Below, one piece after another: positions 8,579 through 16,113 of a DNA stretch of 64,000 nucleotides. The position numbers and the translations under genes were made by a program. Under the pieces are notes generated by a model. That model was not told where the DNA came from and searched no databases. It saw only the letters and a program-made list of their open reading frames with translations. The first letter of the stretch is position 1. Every line of letters starts with the position of its first letter. The stretch comes from Streptomyces syringium (GTDB lineage Bacteria > Actinomycetota > Actinomycetes > Streptomycetales > Streptomycetaceae), in NCBI RefSeq assembly GCF_017876625.1, contig NZ_JAGIOH010000001.1, forward strand, positions 5,663,501 through 5,727,500, read 5' to 3'.

Positions 8579-10066
8579 ATGACCTCCTCTTCTTCCCTTC
8601 CGCAGGACCAGGACCGGCAGAGTCTCCCGGAGAGCCTTCGGGCCGACGCCCTGATGGAAGAGGACGTCGCCTGGAGCCACGAGATCGACGGGGAGCGCGA
8701 CGGCGATCAGTACGACCGCTCCGAGCGCGCGGCACTGCGCCGGGTGGCGGGTCTCTCCACCGAGCTGGAGGACGTCACCGAGGTCGAGTACCGGCAGCTG
8801 CGCCTGGAGCGCGTGGTGCTGGTCGGCGTCTGGACGTCCGGCACGGCCCAGGACGCGGACAACTCCCTCGCGGAGCTGGCCGCGCTCGCGGAGACCGCGG
8901 GCGCCCTCGTTCTCGACGGTGTCGTCCAGCGCCGCGACAAGCCGGACCCGGCCACCTTCATCGGTTCCGGCAAGGCGCGGGAGCTGCGCGACATCGTCCT
9001 GGAGAGCGGTGCCGACACCGTGGTCTGTGACGGCGAGCTCAGCCCCGGCCAGCTCATCGCCCTCGAGGACGTCGTCAAGGTGAAGGTGGTCGACCGGACC
9101 GCCCTCATCCTGGACATCTTCGCCCAGCACGCCAAGTCCCGAGAGGGCAAGGCACAGGTCGCTCTCGCGCAGATGCAGTACATGCTTCCGCGCCTGCGCG
9201 GCTGGGGTGCCTCGCTGTCCCGGCAGATGGGTGGCGGCGGCGGTGGCGGCATGGCCACCCGTGGCCCCGGTGAGACCAAGATCGAGACCGACCGGCGCCG
9301 GATTCGCGAGAAGATGGCGAAGATGCGCCGCGAGATCGCGGAGATGAAGACCGGCCGGGACATCAAGCGCCAGGAACGCCGGCGCAACAAGGTCCCCTCG
9401 GTCGCCATCGCCGGTTACACCAACGCGGGCAAGTCCTCGCTGCTCAACCGGCTCACCGGTGCGGGTGTCCTGGTGGAGAACGCCCTGTTCGCCACCCTGG
9501 ACCCGACCGTCCGCCGGGCGGAGACGCCCAGCGGGCGGCTGTACACCCTCGCCGACACCGTCGGCTTCGTCCGGCACCTGCCGCACCACCTCGTCGAGGC
9601 GTTCCGCTCCACCATGGAGGAGGTCGGGGACTCCGACCTGATCCTGCACGTGGTGGACGGCGCGCACCCGGCGCCGGAGGAGCAGCTGGCCGCCGTGCGC
9701 GAGGTCATCCGCGAGGTGGGCGCGGTCGACGTGCCCGAGATCGTGGTGATCAACAAGGCGGACGCCGCCGATCCGCTGGTCCTCCAGCGGCTGCTGCGGG
9801 TCGAGAAGCACTCGATCGCCGTGTCCGCGCGGACCGGCGAGGGCATCGAGCAGCTGCTCGCCCTGATCGACGTCGAGCTGCCGCGGCCCGCCGTCGAGAT
9901 CGAGGCGCTCGTGCCCTATACGCACGGTGCCCTGATCGCGCGGGCCCATGCCGACGGCGAGGTGATCTCCGAGGAGCACACCCCGGAGGGCACCCTGCTC
10001 AAGGCGCGGGTGCACGAGGAACTCGCCGCCGAACTCCAGCGGTTCGTCCCGGCCGCGCGCGGCTGA
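8579..10066 (+). CDS. hflX: GTPase HflX
   Basis: A 495-residue ribosome-associated GTPase of the Obg-HflX group, which splits or rescues stalled ribosomes in stress. It has an HflX N-terminal domain (FIGSGKARELRDIV), a Gly-rich linker GGGGGGMATRGPGETKIE, a coiled region, then the G domain: G1 GYTNAGKSS, G3 DTVGFVRHLPHHLVEAFRST and G4 NKAD. The first 70 or so residues are an acidic extension common in actinobacteria. The ATG at 8579 follows AAAGGA at 8569-8574. A very strong terminator follows, so it is likely monocistronic. Confidence 0.95.
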   Translation: MTSSSSLPQDQDRQSLPESLRADALMEEDVAWSHEIDGERDGDQYDRSERAALRRVAGLSTELEDVTEVEYRQLRLERVVLVGVWTSGTAQDADNSLAELAALAETAGALVLDGVVQRRDKPDPATFIGSGKARELRDIVLESGADTVVCDGELSPGQLIALEDVVKVKVVDRTALILDIFAQHAKSREGKAQVALAQMQYMLPRLRGWGASLSRQMGGGGGGGMATRGPGETKIETDRRRIREKMAKMRREIAEMKTGRDIKRQERRRNKVPSVAIAGYTNAGKSSLLNRLTGAGVLVENALFATLDPTVRRAETPSGRLYTLADTVGFVRHLPHHLVEAFRSTMEEVGDSDLILHVVDGAHPAPEEQLAAVREVIREVGAVDVPEIVVINKADAADPLVLQRLLRVEKHSIAVSARTGEGIEQLLALIDVELPRPAVEIEALVPYTHGALIARAHADGEVISEEHTPEGTLLKARVHEELAAELQRFVPAARG

Positions 10067-10092
10067 CGCGAGGCCGCTTCCGCAGGCGAAAG

Positions 10093-10133
10093 CGAAGGGC
10101 CCGCCCCCGACGGTGTCGGGGGCGGGCCCTTCG
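10093..10133. terminator. Terminator between hflX and the protease gene
   Basis: A 19-bp perfect stem (CGAAGGGCCCGCCCCCGAC) with a GGT loop lies between convergent genes and can serve both strands. Confidence 0.9.
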
Positions 10134-10150
10134 TGATGCGGTACCGCGGA

Positions 10151-11353
10151 CTACTGGTTGGCGAACTTCCGGCTGAGCGCGTCGTAGACGCCCTTCGCCT
10201 CCGGGCCCAGGCGCGGACCCGCCAGCCAGGTGTTGCCGGCCGGGCCGATCGAGGTGTTGGAGACGAGCGCCAGCTTGCCGTCGGCGCCCTTGGCGAACCA
10301 GCCGCCGCCGGACGAACCACCGGTCATGGTGCAGCCGATGCGGTACATCGTCGGCTGCGCGGGCTGCAGGGTGAGGCGGCCGGGCCGGTCGATGCAGTCG
10401 TACATCTTCTGACCGTCGAACGGCGCCGCGGCCGGGTAACCCCAGGCACCCATGGACTGGATGGACTTCACCTGCGGGGTGCTGAAGTCGACCGGGAGGG
10501 CGTTGCCGACCGTCTCCTCCAGGGACTTGCCCGTGGGCGTCTCCTGCTTGACGTGCAGCACGGCGAAGTCGTACGGCGCACCCGCGCCACCGCTCTCCGC
10601 GCCCTGCGCGATCCACTGCGAGGACGTCTGCGCCCAGTTCGCCCACCACACGCCGTACGGGGCGACGTCCTGCATCGGCGCGCTGTTGACCTGCGAGGCC
10701 GGCAGACCCTTGTCGTTGTACGACGGGACGAAGGCGATGTTGCGGTACCAGCCGCCCTTCTGACCGGCGTGCACGCAGTGACCGGCGGTCCACACCATGT
10801 TGGACTTGCCCGGGTGGGCCGGGTCCTTGACGACGGTCGCGGAGCAGACCATGTGCCCCTGCGGGCCGTCGAAGAACACCTTGCCGACCGGGGCCGCGTT
10901 CTGGCGGTAGGGGAGCTTGACGGCCTTCGCGGTGACCGGCCTCGGCTCCGGGTCGGTGACGCCCTGGTCGCTGCTGCCCGAGCCCGGGACCGTGCCCGGA
11001 GCGCCCTTCGACGCGAGCGTCTTGTCGCCGGCCCGGGCGTCCTTCATGTTGCCGGGCTTCCAGTGCTCCTTGATCATCGGGTTGATGAAGTCGCGGGCCT
11101 CACGCATCCACTGGTCCTTGTCCCAGTTCTTCCAGGCCCCCTCCTTCCACTTCTGCTTCCACTTCTCCAGGTCCTGCGTGGGAATGCCCTTGGGCAGGCT
11201 GGGGAGGTCGTCGCTCGCCTGGCTCGCGGTCGCACTCGGCTTGGTGTCGCCGCCCGCCGCCTTGTCGTCGGACGGCCCGCAGGCGGTGGCGGTCAGCGCC
11301 AGAGCGGCGGTGAGGGCGGCGGCCGCCAAGGCCGGCCGGCGTATGGGTGACAT
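10151..11353 (-). CDS. Trypsin-like serine protease, lipoprotein-like signal
   Basis: A 400-residue exported protein. The signal peptide ends in ALTATAC with Cys25, so it may be lipid-anchored, though the lipobox is weak (Ala-Thr-Ala-Cys). A Lys/Trp-rich linker precedes a chymotrypsin-fold domain with MVWTAGHCVHAG (His), YDFAVLHV (Asp) and TGGSSGGGW (Ser; a GxSxGG form typical of glutamyl-endopeptidase-like S1 enzymes). The ATG at 11353 is chosen because the signal peptide begins exactly there; the frame is open another 124 codons upstream without coding character. It diverges from the siderophore operon, and the hairpin and direct repeats at 11382-11459 lie in its upstream region. Confidence 0.85.
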   Translation of the reverse strand: MSPIRRPALAAAALTAALALTATACGPSDDKAAGGDTKPSATASQASDDLPSLPKGIPTQDLEKWKQKWKEGAWKNWDKDQWMREARDFINPMIKEHWKPGNMKDARAGDKTLASKGAPGTVPGSGSSDQGVTDPEPRPVTAKAVKLPYRQNAAPVGKVFFDGPQGHMVCSATVVKDPAHPGKSNMVWTAGHCVHAGQKGGWYRNIAFVPSYNDKGLPASQVNSAPMQDVAPYGVWWANWAQTSSQWIAQGAESGGAGAPYDFAVLHVKQETPTGKSLEETVGNALPVDFSTPQVKSIQSMGAWGYPAAAPFDGQKMYDCIDRPGRLTLQPAQPTMYRIGCTMTGGSSGGGWFAKGADGKLALVSNTSIGPAGNTWLAGPRLGPEAKGVYDALSRKFANQ

Positions 11354-11381
11354 GGAGTGGACTCCCCGTGGTTGATCTCGG

Positions 11382-11459
11382 CTTGTCATGAAAAGTGCCC
11401 GTCCTGTCGGTCGCGCGCCGATGCGACCGGTGGCACGGGCACTGATGAACTTGTCATGC
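11382..11459. repeat. Hairpin framed by 9-bp direct repeats
   Basis: CTTGTCATG occurs at 11382-11390 and again at 11451-11459. Between them is a two-part inverted repeat: outer arms AGTGCCCGT at 11394-11402 and ACGGGCACT at 11435-11443, inner arms CGGTCGC at 11408-11414 and GCGACCG at 11423-11429. It sits between the divergent protease and siderophore genes. It could be an operator pair, a 5' leader structure or a remnant of a small mobile element. Confidence 0.6.
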
Positions 11460-11636
11460 ACCGCCCCAGCGACGGGGCGCGGCCCCACACTATGCCGGTG
11501 TGGTGGGAGACGGATGATCGCGGGTCCCTGGTTCCGCCGTGAAGGATCTTGTCTTCGGGCCGTGTTCCGTGGCCCGCGGCGTCGTTGGTACGTACGGGGG
11601 ACAGCCGACCAGCGTTCAGCAGGAGGACCCAGAGCC

Positions 11637-13166
11637 GTGGCCTTGACCCAGCTACCGCCCGTGGGGCCGTCGGCGCGCGAGGTGGTCCCCCGACGGCAGC
11701 CCACTCGTGAATCCGCGGCCCGCACCTACCCCCGCTCGCTGCCCGTCGTGCCGGTGCGCGCCCGGGGGCTGACCGTCGAGGGCGCCGACGGCCGTCGCTA
11801 TCTGGACTGCCTCTCCGGGGCGGGCTCGCTGGCCCTCGGGCACAATCACCCGGTCGTGCTCGACGCCATCCGTTCCGTCCTTGACTCCGGTGCGCCGCTG
11901 CACGTCATGGATCAGGCCACGCCCGTGCGGGACGCCTTCACCGAGGAGCTGTCCGCCACGCTGCCGCGCGCCTGGGCCGGCTCGGCGCGGATCCGCTTCT
12001 GCGGCCCGGCCGGCACCGACGCGGTGCGGGCCGCGCTGGCGCTCGTACGGAAGGCCACCGGGCGCACCGGACTGCTCGCCTTCAGCGGCGCCCACGACCG
12101 GATCGCCGCGGCCGCGCCGGGCGGGAGCGTGATCCGGCTGCCCTACCCGCAGGACTACCGCTGTCCGTTCGGGGTCGGCGGCGCGGGCGGCGCCCGGCTG
12201 GCGGCCGACCGGGCCACGAGCTTGCTGGAGCACCGCGGGAGCCGGGCGGACGGCCCGGCTGCGATGCTCGTCGAACCCGTCCTGGGCGAGGGCGGGGTGA
12301 TCCCCGCGCCGGACGGATGGCTGAGCCGGATGCGGGACCTGACCGCGGCGCACGGCATCGCGCTGATCGCCGACGAGACGCACACCGGGGTGGGCCGGAC
12401 CGGCGCGTTCTGGGCCGTCGAGCACAGTGGCGTCGTCCCCGACGTCATGGTCCTGTCCGACGCCATCGGCGGCAGCCTCCCGCTCACCGCCATCGTCCAC
12501 CGCGAGGAGCTGGACGCCGGGCGGACCGACGACCGCGCGGGAGCCTTCCGGGGCAACCAGCTCGCCATGGCGGCCGGCGCCGCGACGCTGAAGTACGTCC
12601 GGGAGAACCGTCTCCCCGAGCGAGCAGCGGCGCTGGGCGAGCGGATGCTGGCCGGGCTGAGAGCGATGGCGGGGGAGTGCGACCACATCGGGGAGGTACG
12701 CGGGCGCGGACTGATGATCGGCGTGGAGCTCGTCGACCCCGGGGCGCCCGGCCCGGCCGACGGAGGCAGTCGCCCGCCACTCCCGGCAGCACCTGCGGCA
12801 GCCGCCGCGGTGCGAGCCGAGTGCCTGCGGCGCGGACTGATCGTCGGACTGGGCGGCCGGTATTCCAGCGTGATCCGGCTGCTGCCGCCCCTGACCATCA
12901 CGGACGAGCAGGCGGACGCGGTTCTCGACCGGTTCTCGGACGCCCTCGCGGCCCTCTCGCACGGCGCGCACCAGCAGGCCTTCGGCCCCTTGGAGCGGCC
13001 GGGCACCCGGAGGCATCGCGGCCCGTCGCGGAACGCCGGTGCGCCGGGCGGCCCCGGCGGGTGGACGACGCCGGGCGCGCCGCCTGCCCGCGGCACCACC
13101 TCGCACCCCAGCCCCTCGAACCACCCCAGCACGCCGAAGGAGGCAGGCGCCGCATTCCCGGTCTGA
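11637..13166 (+). CDS. Class III aminotransferase-like protein lacking the PLP lysine (siderophore operon)
   Basis: A 509-residue protein of the diaminobutyrate-2-oxoglutarate aminotransferase family by overall pattern: YLDCLSGAGSLALGHNHP, FCGPAGTDAV, IADETHTGVGRTG, GNQLAMAAG. The PLP-binding lysine position reads VLSDAIGGSLPL, where the family has SKAIGG; the codon is GAC, clearly Asp. The ring-stacking YHG loop is AHD, with a local shortening, and the DEVQ motif is DETH. It therefore probably cannot form an internal aldimine. A 70-residue Pro/Gly/Ser-rich tail follows the last domain. GTG 11637 has AGGAGG at 11621-11626. It precedes an IucA/IucC synthetase by 26 bases. Confidence 0.8.
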   Translation: MALTQLPPVGPSAREVVPRRQPTRESAARTYPRSLPVVPVRARGLTVEGADGRRYLDCLSGAGSLALGHNHPVVLDAIRSVLDSGAPLHVMDQATPVRDAFTEELSATLPRAWAGSARIRFCGPAGTDAVRAALALVRKATGRTGLLAFSGAHDRIAAAAPGGSVIRLPYPQDYRCPFGVGGAGGARLAADRATSLLEHRGSRADGPAAMLVEPVLGEGGVIPAPDGWLSRMRDLTAAHGIALIADETHTGVGRTGAFWAVEHSGVVPDVMVLSDAIGGSLPLTAIVHREELDAGRTDDRAGAFRGNQLAMAAGAATLKYVRENRLPERAAALGERMLAGLRAMAGECDHIGEVRGRGLMIGVELVDPGAPGPADGGSRPPLPAAPAAAAAVRAECLRRGLIVGLGGRYSSVIRLLPPLTITDEQADAVLDRFSDALAALSHGAHQQAFGPLERPGTRRHRGPSRNAGAPGGPGGWTTPGAPPARGTTSHPSPSNHPSTPKEAGAAFPV

Positions 13167-13192
13167 CCGCCGAGGTGCACGCCGCACAGCGC

Positions 13193-15142
13193 ATGAACGC
13201 ATCCCCCGACACCGATGCGTCCACCGCCGGGCAGGGCCGGGAAGCCGGCCCGCGGCAGGAAACCGTCCCGGCGGTGCCGCACCAGAGCGGCCGCCCCGGC
13301 GTCATCCCGGACCCCGGCCGCCCCGCCGAAGCCGACCCGCTGGAGCACCCCGACCCGCGGATCGCCGGTGACGCCGCCACCGTGGAGAACCTGCTCCGCT
13401 GCTGGGTGCGCGAGACCGACGCCCCCCGGCCCGACGGCCCCACCCTGCACCTCCCGCTCCCCGCGAGCGGTACCGCCCTCCTCGTCCCCGTCGTCCACTG
13501 GTCCGCCGTCGGCTGGCACCGCTTCGGCCCGCCCGTGTCGGCGGACGCTCCCGCCGACGCCCCGGCCGTCGACGCCGTCACGCTCGCCGCCCTCCTCGGC
13601 CGCGAGGTCGCCCACCGCGCCGCGCGCGAGGGCGGGCCGTCCACCGGGGACAGCGGCGACCTCGTCGGGCGGGTCGCCGACTCCGCACGCCGCACCGCCG
13701 CGTTCATCGCCGACCGGCGCGCCCGGCCCGCCGATCCCGACGGGGGAGACCTCTTCCTCTACGGCGAGCAGGCGCTCGTCCTCGGGCACCCCCTGCACCC
13801 CGCGCCCAAGAGCCGCGAAGGCTTCTCCGAGACCCAATCGCCGCTCTACTCCCCGGAGACGCGGGGCGCCTTCCCCCTGCACTGGCTGGCCGTCCACCGC
13901 TCCGTGCTGGCCACGGACTCCGCGTGGACCGAGCGCGGCCGGGCCGTGGAGGCCGCCGCGCTGGCCACCCGGCTCGCCGGCCCCCACCTGCGGCTCCCCA
14001 CGGACACCGTGCCCCTGCCGCTGCACCCCTGGCAGGCCCGCGACCTCCGCGACCGCCCCGCCGTGGCCCGGCTGTTCGACGCCGGACTGCTCCACGACCT
14101 CGGCCCCTGCGGCGAGCCCTGGTCCCCGACCTCCTCCGTACGGACGGTCTACCGCTCCGGTGCGCTCGCGATGCTGAAGCTCTCCCTCGGCGTGCGCATC
14201 ACCAACAGCCGCCGGGAGAACCTCCGCAAGGAGCTGCACCGCGGGGTCGAGGTGCACCGCCTGCTGCGCAGCGGCCTCGCCGAGCGGTGGCGGGCGGCCT
14301 GCCCGGGCGGTCTCGGCTTCGACATCGTCCGCGACCCGGCCTGGCTCGCGGTCGACGCGCCCGACGGCACACCACTGCCCGGCCTCGACGTCGTCATCCG
14401 GCACAACCCCTTCGGCCCCGGCGACGACGCCGTATGCCTGGCCGGCCTTCTCTCCCCGCGCCCCTGGCCGGACCGTGCCGGGCAGGACGGGGGTCCGGCC
14501 ATGGGCTCCCGGCTCGCCGACATCGTCGCGGGGCTCGCCCTGCGCACCGGCCGGCCCGCCGGGGCGGTCTCCGCGGAGTGGTTCCTGCGCTATCTGGAGG
14601 CGGTCGTGCGACCCGTGCTCTGGCTGGACGGCGCGGCGGGCATCGCCCTGGAGGCGCACCAGCAGAACATCCTCGTCCTGCTGGACCGGGGCGGCTGGCC
14701 GGTCGGCGGACGATTCCGCGACAACCAGGGCTACTACTTCCGGGAGTCCCACCGCCCCGCGCTCGAGGGCGGGCTCCCCGGGATCGGCGCCGAGAGCGAG
14801 ACCTTCGTGGACGACGACATCGCCGACGAGCGGTTCGCCTACTACCTCGGCATCAACAACATCCTCGGTCTGATCGGCGCGTTCGGCGCACAGCGTCTGG
14901 CCGACGAGCGGATCCTGCTGGCCGCGCTCCGCCGCTTCCTCAAGGAGGCCGCCAGGACGAAGGGCGAGGGCCGCACCCCCCACCCCTCCCCCCTCGCGGC
15001 CCATCTCCTCGAATCCCCCACCCTCAGCTGCAAGGCCAACCTGCTGACCAGGCTGCACGGACTCGACGAACTCGTGGGCCCGGTGGATACGCAATCCGTC
15101 TACGTCACCATCACCAACCCCCTTGTCACCTCCGCCGGATGA
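13193..15142 (+). CDS. IucA/IucC-family NRPS-independent siderophore synthetase
   Basis: A 649-residue ATP-dependent carboxylate-amine/hydroxamate ligase. Family motifs are present in order: YGEQALVLGHPLHPAPKSR (nucleotide and substrate site), LPLHPWQ, VRITNSRRENLRKELHRG, and near the C-terminus the FhuF-like EAHQQNILVLL with FRDNQGYY. The chain length is normal. ATG 13193 is chosen; an in-frame GTG at 13175 is possible, and neither has a good ribosome-binding site, so translation may be coupled to the upstream gene. Its stop overlaps an ATG (ATGA at 15139) of the downstream frame. No known-product assignment is possible from sequence alone. Confidence 0.9.
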   Translation: MNASPDTDASTAGQGREAGPRQETVPAVPHQSGRPGVIPDPGRPAEADPLEHPDPRIAGDAATVENLLRCWVRETDAPRPDGPTLHLPLPASGTALLVPVVHWSAVGWHRFGPPVSADAPADAPAVDAVTLAALLGREVAHRAAREGGPSTGDSGDLVGRVADSARRTAAFIADRRARPADPDGGDLFLYGEQALVLGHPLHPAPKSREGFSETQSPLYSPETRGAFPLHWLAVHRSVLATDSAWTERGRAVEAAALATRLAGPHLRLPTDTVPLPLHPWQARDLRDRPAVARLFDAGLLHDLGPCGEPWSPTSSVRTVYRSGALAMLKLSLGVRITNSRRENLRKELHRGVEVHRLLRSGLAERWRAACPGGLGFDIVRDPAWLAVDAPDGTPLPGLDVVIRHNPFGPGDDAVCLAGLLSPRPWPDRAGQDGGPAMGSRLADIVAGLALRTGRPAGAVSAEWFLRYLEAVVRPVLWLDGAAGIALEAHQQNILVLLDRGGWPVGGRFRDNQGYYFRESHRPALEGGLPGIGAESETFVDDDIADERFAYYLGINNILGLIGAFGAQRLADERILLAALRRFLKEAARTKGEGRTPHPSPLAAHLLESPTLSCKANLLTRLHGLDELVGPVDTQSVYVTITNPLVTSAG

Positions 15143-15330
15143 GCGGCGGGCGTCCCGGCCCCGGGGTGAACGGGGCTCAGCGGGCATCGGCGGCGGTCGA
15201 GATACGGAGGATCTCCGAGGGACCCGGCAGCCCGGAGGGCGGTGGGGCTAGCGGGGTCAAAGAGAGCCATGAGGCTCAGGGGGTTCAGGGGGGACCTACT
15301 CACGGGGGCATCCAGGAGGAGAGCGACGCT

Positions 15331-16020
15331 GTGCCACCCATCGACGCCGACGCGGATTCCGGTCCGGACACCCTCGACCTGCGCTATTCCGACGAGTTCG
15401 TCGAACTCATCGCCTACGACCGCCCCGAGGCGCCCGTCTCCCGTGCCCCCGACCTGCTGGACGGCCTCGCCGGCTGGGGCCCCGTCGACAGCCCCGCCGG
15501 CGCCTTCCAGCTCGTACCGGTCCGGATCGAGCGCGACCTGCGCCTGGTCGCCCGCTGGATGAACGACCCGGCCGTCGCGGCCTTCTGGGGCCTGGCCGGC
15601 CCCGACAGCGCGAGCGCGGACCACCTGCGCACCCAGCTCGACGGCGACGGGCGCAGCGTGCCCTGTCTCGGTGTGCTCGACGGGGTCCCCATGAGCTACT
15701 GGGAGGTCTATCGCGCCGACCTCGATCCCCTCGCCCGTTATTACCCGGCCCGGCCGCACGACACGGGGCTGCACCTGCTCATCGGCAAGGTCTCCGACCG
15801 GGGCCGGGGCCTGGGCACGACCTTGCTGCGGACCGTCGCCGACCTGGTCCTGGACCACCGGCCGTCCTGCGGCCGGGTCGTCGCCGAACCCGATCTGCGC
15901 AACACCCCCTGTGTCGCCGCGTTCCTCGGCGCGGGCTTCCGGCTGACCGGTGAAGTCGACCTGCCCGACAAGCGCGTGGCCCTGATGATCCGCGACCGCT
16001 GTCTGCGCGACGTCCTGTGA
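15331..16020 (+). CDS. GNAT acyltransferase of siderophore type (IucB/AlcB-like)
   Basis: A 229-residue acyl-CoA-dependent N-acyltransferase related to hydroxamate-siderophore acylases. Motifs: RWMNDPAVAAFWGLAGP, SYWEVYRADLDPLARYY, then the CoA-binding LIGKVSDRGRGLGTTLL and EPDLRNTPCVAAFLGAGF. GTG 15331 has AGGAGG at 15314-15319. The same frame also has an ATG at 15139 overlapping the stop of the synthetase (ATGA), which would add 64 low-complexity residues; the strong Shine-Dalgarno sequence favours 15331. It likely acylates a hydroxylamine or amine building block for the upstream synthetase. It is the third and last gene of the operon. Confidence 0.85.
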   Translation: MPPIDADADSGPDTLDLRYSDEFVELIAYDRPEAPVSRAPDLLDGLAGWGPVDSPAGAFQLVPVRIERDLRLVARWMNDPAVAAFWGLAGPDSASADHLRTQLDGDGRSVPCLGVLDGVPMSYWEVYRADLDPLARYYPARPHDTGLHLLIGKVSDRGRGLGTTLLRTVADLVLDHRPSCGRVVAEPDLRNTPCVAAFLGAGFRLTGEVDLPDKRVALMIRDRCLRDVL

Positions 16021-16113
16021 AGCGGGCGCCGTGCCGTGCCGTGTGAGGATCCCGTTCACTCCGTACTCCATGAGTACGGCGATGTCAGTGCCGCCCCTTA
16101 GGCTGGAAGAGCT

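Noticed and set aside
11354..11636. Iron box upstream of the siderophore operon
   Set aside because: No sequence resembling TTAGGTTAGGCT was found by eye on either strand.
12155..15187. Long minus-strand open frame of 1010 codons opposite the siderophore genes
   Set aside because: It is antisense to the motif-confirmed IucA/IucC gene, has no recognisable motif, and reflects the high-GC bias that keeps shadow frames open.
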